DNA of 64,000 nucleotides from Polaribacter huanghezhanensis (GCF_030444335.1 NZ_CP128595.1:1240001-1304000), one strand, 5' to 3'; positions 18,854 through 27,284 are shown, numbered from the stretch's first letter. Notes: generated from the sequence alone by a model not told the origin. A program made the numbers and translations.

Positions 18854-19405
18854 ATGAAATCAATTTATTTAAGTGCTTTTTGTTTATTGTTAATGTCTTG
18901 TGCAACTGTACCCCAATTTACATATTATAAAAAAATTCCAAATGAAACCTTAACTATAGGGACCGAGGGAGTTGTTATAGAGGCTGAAGATGGTAGTTTT
19001 AAATGGGAGTCAGGAAAGGTCAACGATGTGACAAATTTTAAATTTAACAACGGTTGGAATTCATCGGGAGCAGCAACTAAAATTTCACTAAGCACAGAAA
19101 ATTTTGCTGGATTAAATAAAGAAACCGCAACAAGAGTTAAAATTACAACGCCTTATTCTGATAAGACCTATTATGGTCTTTTAGAAATGGCAGGAATTTA
19201 CTCTAAATGTAAAGACAAATCACCAGAAACTAGATCCTACTATGTACAGATCCCAAAAAGCTATATAGATGCTGCAGAAGGAGGTAGAGTCTCTGTAGTT
19301 TATGAATATTACTCCTGTGAAAGAGGGTATTTTTCTAACAATACCAAGGTGATAAAAAGGGCGATGACTACTTGGGTATTATGGTTGTCAGATAGGCCAT
19401 TGTAA
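18854..19405 (+). CDS. Hypothetical lipoprotein
   Basis: 183 residues with a lipoprotein signal: a short hydrophobic stretch and lipobox LLMSC with the cysteine at residue 16. The mature part looks beta-rich, with EGVVIEAEDGSF and paired cysteines (Cys114-region KCKD and Cys near 156). No family is recognised. It probably forms a two-gene unit with the repeat protein, since 11 bases separate them and a terminator follows. Confidence 0.75.
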   Translation: MKSIYLSAFCLLLMSCATVPQFTYYKKIPNETLTIGTEGVVIEAEDGSFKWESGKVNDVTNFKFNNGWNSSGAATKISLSTENFAGLNKETATRVKITTPYSDKTYYGLLEMAGIYSKCKDKSPETRSYYVQIPKSYIDAAEGGRVSVVYEYYSCERGYFSNNTKVIKRAMTTWVLWLSDRPL

Positions 19406-19422
19406 GGACTTTAAGAATTTAT

Positions 19423-19450
19423 AAAAACCAAAGCGAAAGCTTTGGTTTTT
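19423..19450 (+). terminator. Intrinsic terminator after the lipoprotein gene
   Basis: AAAAACCAAAGC, loop GAAA, GCTTTGGTTTTT. The stem and loop match the terminator at 17917-17947, so the two-gene unit between them is bracketed by near-identical hairpins. Confidence 0.88.
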
Positions 19451-19540
19451 TAGTTGAACTAATTTTTTTAGTATAAAAAAGAGGAACAAAAAATAAATTA
19501 AAAATTTGTATATTTATTTTCATCAAATAATATCAAAGCC

Positions 19541-20338
19541 ATGAAGTTGGATTACAATACATTAACTAATGTATACAAATCACACAATAAGTATCTTGGA
19601 GGCAAATCTATTCAATTAGAAAACTTCAATATTAAAAAGCAACTGACTGACCTTTTTTGTCCTGGTCCAAATTTTTATTTTATAATAGATTCTCCTACGC
19701 TTACTATAGATTTTGTGAGTGATTCTATTCAAGAAATTTTAGGGATAAAACCAGAAAACTTAGAGCTAGCAAACTTTTTAGAGATTTTACACCCAGGAGA
19801 TGTACAATTTTTTGTAAAATGCGAAGATTTAATAGCTTATTTTTTAACAAAAATTGTTAAGCCTAATAAAATAACAAGCTATAAAATAAATTATTGTTTA
19901 AGATTAAAAACCAAAGACAATAGTTATAAGTTGTTTTTATTGCAAATCATTACCCTAAAGGTAGATGAAAAAGGTTCTTTATTAAAGGTTTTTGACTCCT
20001 TTACAAATATTAACCACTTAACTTCTTTAAATAATTATAAATTATCATTTTTTGGGTTGGATGGAGAATTGTCTTACCCCGAAATAGATGTTTTTAAAGA
20101 AAATCCTTTTGACGATTATGTCCCGTTCAATATAAATGCAGAGGGACATCCTTTTACAAAAAGAGAATTTGAGATTATTAATTTTTTAGTAAAAGGTTTT
20201 AGCACAAAAGATATTTCTAATAAATTATTTATATCTCCTCAAACAGTTTTAACACATAGAAGAAATATTTTAAGAAAAACAAAAGCAAAGAATACACTAG
20301 AGTTGGTGGCAGATTTGCTAAGTAAAGGGTTTATTTAA
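19541..20338 (+). CDS. LuxR-type regulator with PAS-like sensor domain
   Basis: 265 residues. About 45-165 resembles a PAS fold (FYFIIDSPTLTIDFVSDSIQEILGI, then the LEILHPGDVQFF segment). Residues about 202-265 are a LuxR/GerE helix-turn-helix: HPFTKREFEIINFLVKG, then STKDISNKLFISPQTVLTHR as the recognition part. No receiver domain or membrane segment is present, so it would be a cytoplasmic sensor-regulator. Single gene between two terminators; its targets may be the adjacent accessory genes, but nothing in the sequence proves this. Confidence 0.85.
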   Translation: MKLDYNTLTNVYKSHNKYLGGKSIQLENFNIKKQLTDLFCPGPNFYFIIDSPTLTIDFVSDSIQEILGIKPENLELANFLEILHPGDVQFFVKCEDLIAYFLTKIVKPNKITSYKINYCLRLKTKDNSYKLFLLQIITLKVDEKGSLLKVFDSFTNINHLTSLNNYKLSFFGLDGELSYPEIDVFKENPFDDYVPFNINAEGHPFTKREFEIINFLVKGFSTKDISNKLFISPQTVLTHRRNILRKTKAKNTLELVADLLSKGFI

Positions 20339-20363
20339 AATACCTATTAAAGGGTATTTTTTT
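20337..20363 (+). terminator. Terminator after the LuxR gene
   Basis: AAAATACC pairs with GGTATTTT around an eight-base loop, followed by more T. It overlaps the stop codon of the LuxR gene. Confidence 0.65.
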
Positions 20364-20404
20364 AATAAACGATCTTTTTTATTTTAGTTGCTTATTGATA
20401 AAAT

Positions 20405-20614
20405 ATGAATTATTGTAATATAAAATATAAGTTTATTTTGACATTTTCTTTTGCCTTAATTACTTTTTTAGGTTTTTCTCAAAGAGGTCCAGAGTATGCA
20501 ACGAATGTTTCTTTTATAAGAAACGCTACCATTAAACAAGATTTAGAAACCTATTTAAATTACGAATTTAAAGTTAGTTCTCATTCAAAAGCAAGATTAT
20601 ATAACATATTCTAA
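20405..20614 (+). CDS. Small hypothetical secreted protein
   Basis: 69 residues. The N-terminus has a signal peptide ending near FLGFSQ (residues 8-25). The remaining 44 residues show no recognisable domain. The shortness and the abrupt end (SKARLYNIF) suggest either a small exported protein or the remnant of a longer gene. Confidence 0.45.
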   Translation: MNYCNIKYKFILTFSFALITFLGFSQRGPEYATNVSFIRNATIKQDLETYLNYEFKVSSHSKARLYNIF

Positions 20615-20643
20615 TTATAAATTAATACTTAAAACACAATTTT

Positions 20644-21081
20644 ATGAAAAAAATAATCATTTTTCTTGTCTTAATGTCTACCGGCATTATAAACGCTCAA
20701 AAGCACATTGTTGTAGCATTTGCAGTTGGTAAAACAAGTTGTCAATACTCAACTGATACAGATTTAGGGTATCAAATTTATACTGGAAATTCTTCATCAA
20801 GTGCAAATAAATCAGCAAGAGATAGAGTAAAAAGAGACTATCCAAACTTAATTAGGGTTTCGGTTGAACAGAATGGTTGGAAAGCTGAAAAAGGAAATCA
20901 CTTAGTGATTATTGAAGTAAAAACAAAATACCAAGGCTGTGATAAATATACTTATGGAGCTGGATTTGGCTTTAATAAAACTGAAGCTTTAAGAAATGCA
21001 AAAAAGAGTTTAGGAATGCGAAACTGGAATTGGGTTGAAAGTAAACACGGATACAAGCAAGTACATTATAGGTCATATTAA
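20644..21081 (+). CDS. Hypothetical secreted protein
   Basis: 145 residues with a clear signal peptide (residues 1-18, end NAQK). The mature protein has two cysteines (TSCQYS, YQGCDKY) and an alanine/asparagine-rich helix (NKTEALRNAKKSLGMRN), reminiscent of a small calcium-independent beta/alpha fold, but no family is recognised. First of a run of small exported proteins on the same strand. Confidence 0.65.
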   Translation: MKKIIIFLVLMSTGIINAQKHIVVAFAVGKTSCQYSTDTDLGYQIYTGNSSSSANKSARDRVKRDYPNLIRVSVEQNGWKAEKGNHLVIIEVKTKYQGCDKYTYGAGFGFNKTEALRNAKKSLGMRNWNWVESKHGYKQVHYRSY

Positions 21082-21148
21082 ATGATAAATATTTTTATTT
21101 GAATTCCTATAGTTTATATAGAAGTTTAAAATTGTTTAATATTATAGC

Positions 21149-21444
21149 ATGAAAAACATTTTTTTAGGAGTAACATTTTTTATAATTGCAAGCTCTTATT
21201 CTCAAACAAAACAAGAAACCGAAAATTAGGGAAAGTGACTTTAAAATATATTATTGGTAATTTTTCTGGATGCTTTGGAGAGACTTTTAGTGTTTTAAAA
21301 GAGGTAAGAGAGAATGCATTAGCAGATGTATATAAAAAGAATATCAATAGTTTACAATTAACCAATATAAAATTGATAAAGGCAGATGCCACAGGAACAA
21401 GTAGAAAATATAAGATAATTAAGAAAATAAAAAGCTCAAAATGA
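21149..21444 (+). pseudogene. Remnant of an exported-protein gene
   Basis: An ATG at 21149 encodes 26 residues: a signal peptide followed by SYSQTKQETEN, then TAG at 21227. The same SYSQTKQETE segment opens the intact protein at 21889. From 21235 a second frame (GTG start, 69 residues, VRENALADVYKKNINSLQL) stays open to 21444 with no export signal. The best reading is a paralogue cut down by deletion, its signal peptide fused out of frame to another gene's tail. The second part could alternatively be a small real gene. Confidence 0.55.
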
Positions 21445-21872
21445 AATTATATTTAACGTTAAGTTGTGCTTTCTTATTGATTTTACTTGGTGTTCATCGA
21501 CAAGAAGATGCTCACAATAAAGAGTCTTTAGAATCATTTAAAGTCTACTATTATTTTAAAATAGCAACATATCCAAGAAATGGAAATAGGTTGATTTTTT
21601 CTGAAGTAAAATCAGTTACTTGTAATTGGAATAAGAATTATGTTGGGTCGTCTCAAAGAACAGCCATTCAAATTCAATTTCACGATTGGTTTAGAGCAAG
21701 ATATAGGTCAAATTTAAAGTATAAATTAGGTAATAATATTAATGTCTTTGAAAAGAAATCAGCTGCGGTAAAGGCATTAAATAGAGAAGTTGCATATTAC
21801 AATAATAACAGAAATATAGACTATGCGATTAATTTTAATAGAAGATTTACGTATGTATGTAATGACAAATAA
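21441..21872 (+). CDS. Hypothetical secreted protein
   Basis: 143 residues with an N-terminal hydrophobic segment (about 5-18) that looks like a signal peptide, and two cysteines in the mature part (TCNWNKN, YVCNDK). Its ATG overlaps the preceding reading frame by four bases (ATGA), so the upstream remnant may once have been a coupled gene. No domain is recognised. Confidence 0.6.
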   Translation: MKLYLTLSCAFLLILLGVHRQEDAHNKESLESFKVYYYFKIATYPRNGNRLIFSEVKSVTCNWNKNYVGSSQRTAIQIQFHDWFRARYRSNLKYKLGNNINVFEKKSAAVKALNREVAYYNNNRNIDYAINFNRRFTYVCNDK

Positions 21873-21888
21873 ATATAAATATCGGGGG

Positions 21889-22500
21889 ATGAAAAAATTA
21901 TTTTTATTACTAACACTACTATTCGTTATAAACTCCTATTCTCAAACTAAACAGGAGACAGAGAAATGGATTTTAGATAAATTAAAATTATATTCTAAAA
22001 ATTTTACAACTAATAATTTTTTGAGCTATAAAAAACCAACATTTAAGTTAGATGGAAATAATTTAATTATTAACTACAAATACAGTGAGGGTGTTTTTAC
22101 AATTAATGGATTAAAAAAAATAACAATTCCAATTTGGGCAATAAAAGACATCAGGATGATAGAGTATAAAGATAGTTATGGTTACAAGGTATATAATTTT
22201 AAGTTTAATCTAGAGAAGTATTGTAAAGAATGTAGTATAAATGAAAGATGGGAGGAAACAGGATATAAAAGAGTAGAATATGAGTCTGTAAATAAATACG
22301 GAAGAAAAGTGATAAAAACAAAAAGATTGGCTAATAGAATTTATACTAAAAAATATCGGAACCAAAAGGAAATTACTTCAGTTGATGTTAGATTTGTATC
22401 TAAAGATCCTGAACAAGATTTTGTAGTGCGTTTCAATAAAGCCATCAAACATCTACAAACTTTGTACCCTAAGCGGGTTAAAAAGAAAGAAACTTTTTAG
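21889..22500 (+). CDS. Hypothetical secreted protein, paralogue of the remnant at 21149
   Basis: Start taken at the ATG at 21889, preceded by GGGG, because it opens a standard signal peptide (KLFLLLTLLFVINSYSQ); an upstream in-frame ATG at 21823 would bury it. The protein is 203 residues. The mature region is rich in Lys, Tyr and Asn with a cysteine pair CKEC (about residue 114) and a basic segment YGRKVIKTKR. The name of any family is not known to me. Confidence 0.65.
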   Translation: MKKLFLLLTLLFVINSYSQTKQETEKWILDKLKLYSKNFTTNNFLSYKKPTFKLDGNNLIINYKYSEGVFTINGLKKITIPIWAIKDIRMIEYKDSYGYKVYNFKFNLEKYCKECSINERWEETGYKRVEYESVNKYGRKVIKTKRLANRIYTKKYRNQKEITSVDVRFVSKDPEQDFVVRFNKAIKHLQTLYPKRVKKKETF

Positions 22501-22553
22501 TAAAAAGAAATAAACTTTAAAATAGATAATTACAAATTTAAAACTCGTTTAAG

Positions 22554-22790
22554 ATGATAAAAAAAATGAAAACGAATGTTATGTGGACAGTTGTATTATT
22601 TATAATTGTTCATGGAGTTGGTTGGTATATAGATGGTTTCGATTTGACAAAAAAATTCTTTTTAGAATATTGGTGGATCTGGTTGATTTTACCTTTTGCT
22701 TTACGCTTGTACGCTTGGTTTCGTAATTTAAAAAGAAAGGCATTTAATTATGGTGCAGGCATTAAAGAAGAAACACCAAAGAATGAGTAA
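22554..22790 (+). CDS. Small two-span membrane protein (2TM-like)
   Basis: 78 residues with two hydrophobic segments (about 9-26 and 38-55) joined by a short aromatic loop (LEYWWIW). This resembles the small 2TM-domain proteins common in Bacteroidota, though no enzymatic partner is attached. It precedes the first SUMF1-like gene by 12 bases. Confidence 0.55.
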   Translation: MIKKMKTNVMWTVVLFIIVHGVGWYIDGFDLTKKFFLEYWWIWLILPFALRLYAWFRNLKRKAFNYGAGIKEETPKNE

Positions 22791-22802
22791 CAATTTTTTA
22801 AA

Positions 22803-23744
22803 GTGATAAAAGCAGGTCATCATATTAGACATCATATTTTATTTGTGCTACTTTGTTTTTTAAACAGTCAATTGTATGCTCAAAAAGAAAATATTGCCTC
22901 AGATTTTGTAGAAATACAAAAAGACACTTTAGGAAAACAGTATCATTTTTATATTTCTAAGTTTGTAGTAAGTGTAAAAGAGTATCAAGACTATCTTCGG
23001 TTTTTAGGTCTTAAATTACCAGAACCACCTAATTATGGGTGGAAAAATAAGACTTTACCAATGGTTTTAGTTTCCTATAAAGATGCTTTGAGCTACACTA
23101 ACTGGATGACCGATGTATTTCAGGTTCAATTTAGATTGCCAACAGAAATAGAATGGATGTTAGCTGAAGACAGCAATCAAAAACAAATACATATATCTAA
23201 AGAAATTCCAATCTGTACAGATTGCGCTAGCCCAAATAAAAATGGAATTTACGGAATGAATGGCAACGTTTGGGAGTGGACATCTACTTTAAAGGACAAA
23301 GAATTCAACATTTTAAAAGGCGGTAGTTATGCAGATGATTCTAATAAAAATTTGAAAGAAAATACCTTTGCAATTAGTCCAAGTTTAAAGTTAATAGATG
23401 TTGGTTTTCGGTTGGTTATGGATGTAAATGAAATGAAGAAATACGAGTTTGCCTTTAAGGTAGATGAGATTCTGAAAAAACTATTTCCAGAATATACTAA
23501 TATTAGAGTAGAGCCTTATGGACTTTATTTAAATGATGGAGAAATTTTATGGAAACAACAGCATGATATTGTGAAAATTGATTTCGGAAAGTTAAAATTA
23601 GAATTTTGCTGTTTGGAATACGCGAATTCAAAAAACAATTTGGAGCATAAAATAGTAGCGTTTCCTTTTGCAAAGAACGATGTAAAACTTATTAAAAAAC
23701 TTGAGAAGTTAATCAACAAAAGAAACCTTGATTTATTTAAATAG
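22803..23744 (+). CDS. SUMF1/FGE-fold protein, catalytic cysteines missing
   Basis: 313 residues from a GTG start, with a signal peptide ending near LYAQ. Residues about 28-205 carry the formylglycine-generating-enzyme fold: FYISKFVVSVKEYQDYLRFL, FRLPTEIEWMLA, and NGIYGMNGNVWEW, ending with LKGGSY and VGFRLVMD. True FGE needs a Cys pair near the C-terminus of the fold, and that region lacks cysteine here. A non-catalytic role, as in the gliding proteins GldJ/GldK, is likely. About 100 extra C-terminal residues are unassigned. It is followed 2 bases later by a second SUMF1 gene. Confidence 0.82.
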   Translation: MIKAGHHIRHHILFVLLCFLNSQLYAQKENIASDFVEIQKDTLGKQYHFYISKFVVSVKEYQDYLRFLGLKLPEPPNYGWKNKTLPMVLVSYKDALSYTNWMTDVFQVQFRLPTEIEWMLAEDSNQKQIHISKEIPICTDCASPNKNGIYGMNGNVWEWTSTLKDKEFNILKGGSYADDSNKNLKENTFAISPSLKLIDVGFRLVMDVNEMKKYEFAFKVDEILKKLFPEYTNIRVEPYGLYLNDGEILWKQQHDIVKIDFGKLKLEFCCLEYANSKNNLEHKIVAFPFAKNDVKLIKKLEKLINKRNLDLFK

Positions 23745-23746
23745 AT

Positions 23747-24460
23747 ATGAAACTAAAATTGAATTTACTTTTTTTTTATGCGTGTTGTTTACAGCTCAAC
23801 GCTCAACTCAACATTCCCGCTCATTTTGCGTATGTAAAAGAAGGGATTTATAAAGAGTATTCTAGAGATAGTTCACAAGTGTATGAGCAAAAAATAGCAA
23901 CTTTTTATATGTATCGATTTGAGGTAAGCGGAATGGATTATTTAAGGTTTTTAAGAGCTTCAAATAAACAAATACCTAAAGATTTAGACTTAAAAAGACC
24001 TGTGGTCAACGTTGCTTATTCTGATGCTCAGGCTTATTGTAGATGGTTACAATCAATTTATAAACTTCACTTTAGGCTTCCTACAAAAGAAGAATGGGAG
24101 TTTGCAGCAAGAGGAGGGAATTTTGACAATGATAATTATATATATCATAAAGCCTTGCCTAATGACTATGTGGTTTATATAGGGAACTCAAAAGAAAAAC
24201 CAAATTGCACAAGTTGCATGCAACCAAATGAATTAGGTATATATGGAATGGTTGGTAATGTTTGGGAGTGGACAGAGCAACGGTTAAAAGGTTTTGATAC
24301 ATTTATTGTTGGCGGAAGTTTTTTTGAAGATGCAAACCATGTAAAAGTTACTACTAAAAAAGCAATAAATATGGATCGAAAACAAAAAGATCTAGGTTTT
24401 AGAATGGTTGTTTATGCTAAAGAATTTGAGTTGTATTTAAATAAGAAAAAGAAAGAATAA
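23747..24460 (+). CDS. SUMF1/FGE-fold protein, catalytic cysteines missing
   Basis: 237 residues with a signal peptide ending near LNAQLN. It has the same fold as its neighbour: FYMYRFEVSGMDYLRFL, VNVAYSDAQAYCRWLQ, FRLPTKEEWEFAARGG, GIYGMVGNVWEWTE, GGSF and LGFRMVVY. The two proteins share CT-C-PN patterns before GIYGM, so they probably arose by duplication. The C-terminal cysteines of active FGE are absent. Likely exported structural or carbohydrate-binding role. Confidence 0.84.
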   Translation: MKLKLNLLFFYACCLQLNAQLNIPAHFAYVKEGIYKEYSRDSSQVYEQKIATFYMYRFEVSGMDYLRFLRASNKQIPKDLDLKRPVVNVAYSDAQAYCRWLQSIYKLHFRLPTKEEWEFAARGGNFDNDNYIYHKALPNDYVVYIGNSKEKPNCTSCMQPNELGIYGMVGNVWEWTEQRLKGFDTFIVGGSFFEDANHVKVTTKKAINMDRKQKDLGFRMVVYAKEFELYLNKKKKE

Positions 24461-24466
24461 TAATTA

Positions 24467-25087
24467 ATGAGATTTACACAACCGCCATATCCAACAGTGT
24501 TTTTTAGCGAAAAAATAGTTGTTAAATGTAATGAATGTAATGGTGTTGGAATCGTTAAAACAACGTTGGGTAAATATATAATTCCATTTCCTCATGATCA
24601 CAAATCTACGTTTACTTGTACAAGTTGCGGAGTTATAAAAAAGTACTCAAAAGAGTGGCACGGATATTATCAAGGCTTTTTAACGATACCTTGCGGTTTT
24701 TGTGGTAGCAGTATTGTTCATGCTACCAAACCAGAAAAAAAAAGAACAAAGACTACTCAAATAAAATGTGAGGCTTGTAAGAAAGAAAAAGAATATCAAT
24801 TAAAATGGTATCGATATCGAAAAGACAAATCTATCGACCCTTATTTCGGATTAGATTTATGGCTTCAGATTAATTTTAAAAAGCATTTTTTATGGGTTTA
24901 TAATTTGGAGCATTTAAAATATTTAAAAGAATATATCGCGTCTAAATTAAGAGAAGATAATGATAGGCATAAGTATTCTATGATTACAAACCTTCCACAA
25001 TGGATTAAGTCTGCTAAAAACCGAGATGCCCTTTTAAAAAAACTGAATACGCTAGAAAAGGAAATTAAAAAAATAAATATGGCTTAA
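24467..25087 (+). CDS. CxxC-rich zinc-ribbon-like protein
   Basis: 206 residues, no signal peptide. Five C-x2-C or similar pairs lie in the first 105 residues: CNEC, CTSC, CGFC, CEAC plus nearby His, a layout of one or more zinc ribbons. The C-terminal half is helical and ends in KLNTLEKEIKKI, possibly coiled coil. Its start is 6 bases after the second SUMF1 gene, so it is probably in the same operon. Function is unknown. Confidence 0.65.
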   Translation: MRFTQPPYPTVFFSEKIVVKCNECNGVGIVKTTLGKYIIPFPHDHKSTFTCTSCGVIKKYSKEWHGYYQGFLTIPCGFCGSSIVHATKPEKKRTKTTQIKCEACKKEKEYQLKWYRYRKDKSIDPYFGLDLWLQINFKKHFLWVYNLEHLKYLKEYIASKLREDNDRHKYSMITNLPQWIKSAKNRDALLKKLNTLEKEIKKINMA

Positions 25088-25088
25088 A

Positions 25089-25120
25089 AAAAAGCAAGTA
25101 ATAAATTTTACTTGCTTTTT
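25089..25120. terminator. Bidirectional terminator between accessory region and rpe
   Basis: AAAAAGCAAGTA pairs with TACTTGCTTTTT around an eight-base loop. T-runs follow on both strands, so it serves both the rightward CxxC gene and leftward rpe. Confidence 0.8.
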
Positions 25121-25141
25121 TATTTTTAAAAGGATTTAATT

Positions 25142-25792
25142 TTATAAAGCTTTCAAATTAGCAATTGTTGCTGTCGGATTATCACTTTTAAAAACAAAAC
25201 TCCCGGCAACCAAAACATCAGCACCAGCTTCAACCAATGCATTTGCATTTTGATCTGTTACTCCGCCATCAATTTCAATTTGACAATTGGAGTTTGAAAA
25301 CTCTATTAAATGTTTTAACTGACTTACTTTTTTGTAGGTGTTTTCTATAAATGATTGTCCGCCAAAACCAGGATTGACACTCATAATACACACCAAATCT
25401 AAATCAGCAATGACATCTTCTAAAACGGCAATTGGCGTGTGCGGATTCAAAGCAACTCCTGCTTTCATTCCTGCTGCTTTTATAGCTTGAATTGTTCTGT
25501 GTAAATGGGTACAAGCTTCGTGATGTACTGTTAAAATATTAGCGCCTAAATCGGCAAAAGTTGTAATATATCTATCAGGATCTACAATCATTAAATGTAC
25601 ATCAATTGTTTTTGTAGCATGTTTAGAAATTGCTTTTAAAACGGGCATTCCAAAAGAAATATTTGGCACAAAAACGCCGTCCATAATATCAATATGAAAC
25701 CAATCGGCTTCACTATTGTTTACCATTTCGATGTCGCGTTGTAAATTGGCAAAATCTGCCGCTAAAATTGAAGGTGCTATTAACTTGTTCAT
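25142..25792 (-). CDS. rpe: Ribulose-phosphate 3-epimerase
   Basis: 216-residue TIM-barrel enzyme that interconverts ribulose 5-phosphate and xylulose 5-phosphate in the pentose-phosphate pathway. Family motifs are intact: APSILAADFANL at the N-terminus, HIDIMDGVFVPN with metal-binding His and Asp (about 33-44), DVHLMIVDP, VNPGFGGQSF and EIDGGV near residue 174. Normal length. Single gene with a -7 box 28 bases upstream. Confidence 0.96.
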   Translation of the reverse strand: MNKLIAPSILAADFANLQRDIEMVNNSEADWFHIDIMDGVFVPNISFGMPVLKAISKHATKTIDVHLMIVDPDRYITTFADLGANILTVHHEACTHLHRTIQAIKAAGMKAGVALNPHTPIAVLEDVIADLDLVCIMSVNPGFGGQSFIENTYKKVSQLKHLIEFSNSNCQIEIDGGVTDQNANALVEAGADVLVAGSFVFKSDNPTATIANLKAL

Positions 25793-25819
25793 TTGTTTGT
25801 TGTTGTGTTGTTATTTTGC

Positions 25820-25827
25820 AAAGGTAA
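25820..25827 (-). promoter_or_regulatory. -7 promoter box for rpe
   Basis: CAAAGGTA on the top strand is TACCTTTG on the bottom strand, an exact TAnnTTTG match, 28 bases before the rpe ATG. The -33 element is not obvious. Confidence 0.55.
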
Positions 25828-25940
25828 TTAATTTGTCATTGTATGGAACGACCCAATCCCTTAAAAATACAACAATAATTTATTAAAAAATGCGACACAT
25901 AGACACATAGTAAAACTGACTTTATTTCTATTTGATAAAG

Positions 25941-26104
25941 CAGAAAAGTTTAAGAGAGGTTTAGCCCTGATTGAAGTGGCATCCTTTTTTACTGTCAGTT
26001 CGAGTGAATTTTGAAGAATGAAAAATTAGTACCTGCCTGTCGGCAGACAGGTCGAGAACAGAAGTGAAAAAGATATAACGAAAAGCAGGAAATAGCTTCA
26101 AAAA
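25941..26104 (+). ncRNA. Candidate Flavo-1-like noncoding RNA
   Basis: The 365-base gap between rpe and rpoD holds no gene. In it, TTTAGCCCTGATTGAAG at about 25960 and CAGGAAATAGCT at about 26087 can pair (AGC/GCT and CCTG/CAGG), closing a large loop that includes a palindrome at 26031-26052. I recall these two segments as conserved across flavobacterial genomes and believe they correspond to the Flavo-1 RNA motif; this is memory, not a search. A near-consensus -7 box TCTATTTG lies at 25927 and a hairpin plus T-run follows at 26106. Confidence 0.5.
26031..26052. repeat. CCTGCCTG...CAGACAGG palindrome
   Basis: A 22-base imperfect palindrome of the same family as that at 17532-17550, inserted within the probable ncRNA. 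It could form an apical hairpin there. Confidence 0.7.
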
Positions 26105-26105
26105 G

Positions 26106-26134
26106 AAAACTCCCGAAATAATTTCGAGAGTTTT
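26106..26134. terminator. Terminator for rpoD, possibly bidirectional
   Basis: AAAACTC-CGAAAT pairs with ATTTCG-GAGTTTT (one mismatch) with T-runs on both sides. It lies 24 bases past the rpoD stop on the bottom strand and could also end the candidate ncRNA on the top strand. Confidence 0.75.
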
Positions 26135-26157
26135 ACAGTTTTATTTATAAATAACGA

Positions 26158-27021
26158 CTAACCAAGGTACGTCATTAAAATTTTACTTCTTGATGTATGT
26201 TTTAATCTGCGAATTGCTTTTTCTTTAATTTGACGAACACGCTCACGAGTTAAATCGAACGTTTCACCAATTTCTTCTAAAGTCATTGGTTGGTGTTCCC
26301 CTAAACCAAAGTATAATTTTACTACATCTGCTTCTCTTGGAGTTAGTGTTTCTAAAGCTCTAGAAATTTCTACTCGTAAAGATTCGTGCAATAACGCTCT
26401 GTCTGGATTTGGAGATTCACCTGAATTTAATACATCGTATAAGTTAGAGTCTTCTCCTTCAATTAATGGTGCATCCATTGAGACGTGGCGACCAGAATTT
26501 TTCATTGATTCTTTTACGTCATTTACAGTCATGTCTAATTTCTTAGCAATTTCTTCTGCACTTGGTGGACGTTCGTTTTCTTGTTCTAAGAAAGCGTACA
26601 TTTTATTGATCTTGTTGATAGAGCCAATTTTGTTTAACGGCAAACGGACAATTCTAGATTGTTCTGCCAATGCTTGTAAAATAGATTGACGAATCCACCA
26701 AACGGCATACGAGATAAATTTAAATCCACGAGTTTCATCAAAACGTTTTGCCGCTTTAATCAATCCTAAATTACCTTCATTTATTAAATCTGGTAAAGTT
26801 AATCCTTGATTTTGATATTGTTTTGCTACCGAAACAACAAAACGTAAATTAGCTTTTGTTAACTTTTCTAAAGCGATTTGATCTCCGGCTTTTATACGTT
26901 GTGCTAATTCTACTTCTTCATCGGCAGTAATCAAATCAACCTTCCCTATTTCTTGTAAATATTTATCTAATGATGCAGTTTCTCTATTAGTAACCTGCTT
27001 GGTAATTTTAAGTTGTCTCAT
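26158..27021 (-). CDS. rpoD: Primary sigma factor RpoD/SigA
   Basis: 287 residues, the compact Bacteroidota form: region 1.1 and the long nonconserved insert are absent. Region 1.2 ([12 protein letters not shown]) is followed by region 2 with the -10 recognition helix [22 protein letters not shown] (given as two parts: residues about 93-104 and 105-114), region 3, and region 4 with the [20 protein letters not shown]. It directs RNA polymerase to the TTTG/TAnnTTTG promoters noted elsewhere in this window. Single gene with its own terminator. Confidence 0.96.
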   Translation of the reverse strand: MRQLKITKQVTNRETASLDKYLQEIGKVDLITADEEVELAQRIKAGDQIALEKLTKANLRFVVSVAKQYQNQGLTLPDLINEGNLGLIKAAKRFDETRGFKFISYAVWWIRQSILQALAEQSRIVRLPLNKIGSINKINKMYAFLEQENERPPSAEEIAKKLDMTVNDVKESMKNSGRHVSMDAPLIEGEDSNLYDVLNSGESPNPDRALLHESLRVEISRALETLTPREADVVKLYFGLGEHQPMTLEEIGETFDLTRERVRQIKEKAIRRLKHTSRSKILMTYLG

Positions 27022-27252
27022 TCTATTTTACTGGTTTTATTAAAGAGCAACAGCACTCTACATACCCTTATACGCTCAATAATCAGTTTATGTTACAAAA
27101 AATAAAGATTTATTTTTTTAATTTATAAAATGATGCTTTTTTAAGCAACGATAATGGTTTTTTTTTAATGGTTTTTTTTTTATTTATTATGTTTCAATTA
27201 TTTTTTGTAAATTGCTCTCCGATAGGTATTGGGGGATTTCTATCAAAAAACC

Positions 27253-27284
27253 AAAAAGCCATTTACTAATGTAAATGGCTTTTT
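27253..27284 (-). terminator. Terminator of the deoxynucleoside kinase gene
   Basis: AAAAAGCCATTTAC, loop TAAT, GTAAATGGCTTTTT: a 14-pair perfect stem 20 bases past the kinase stop. The rest of the 282-base rpoD upstream gap is AT-rich and shows no gene or exact promoter box. Confidence 0.85.
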
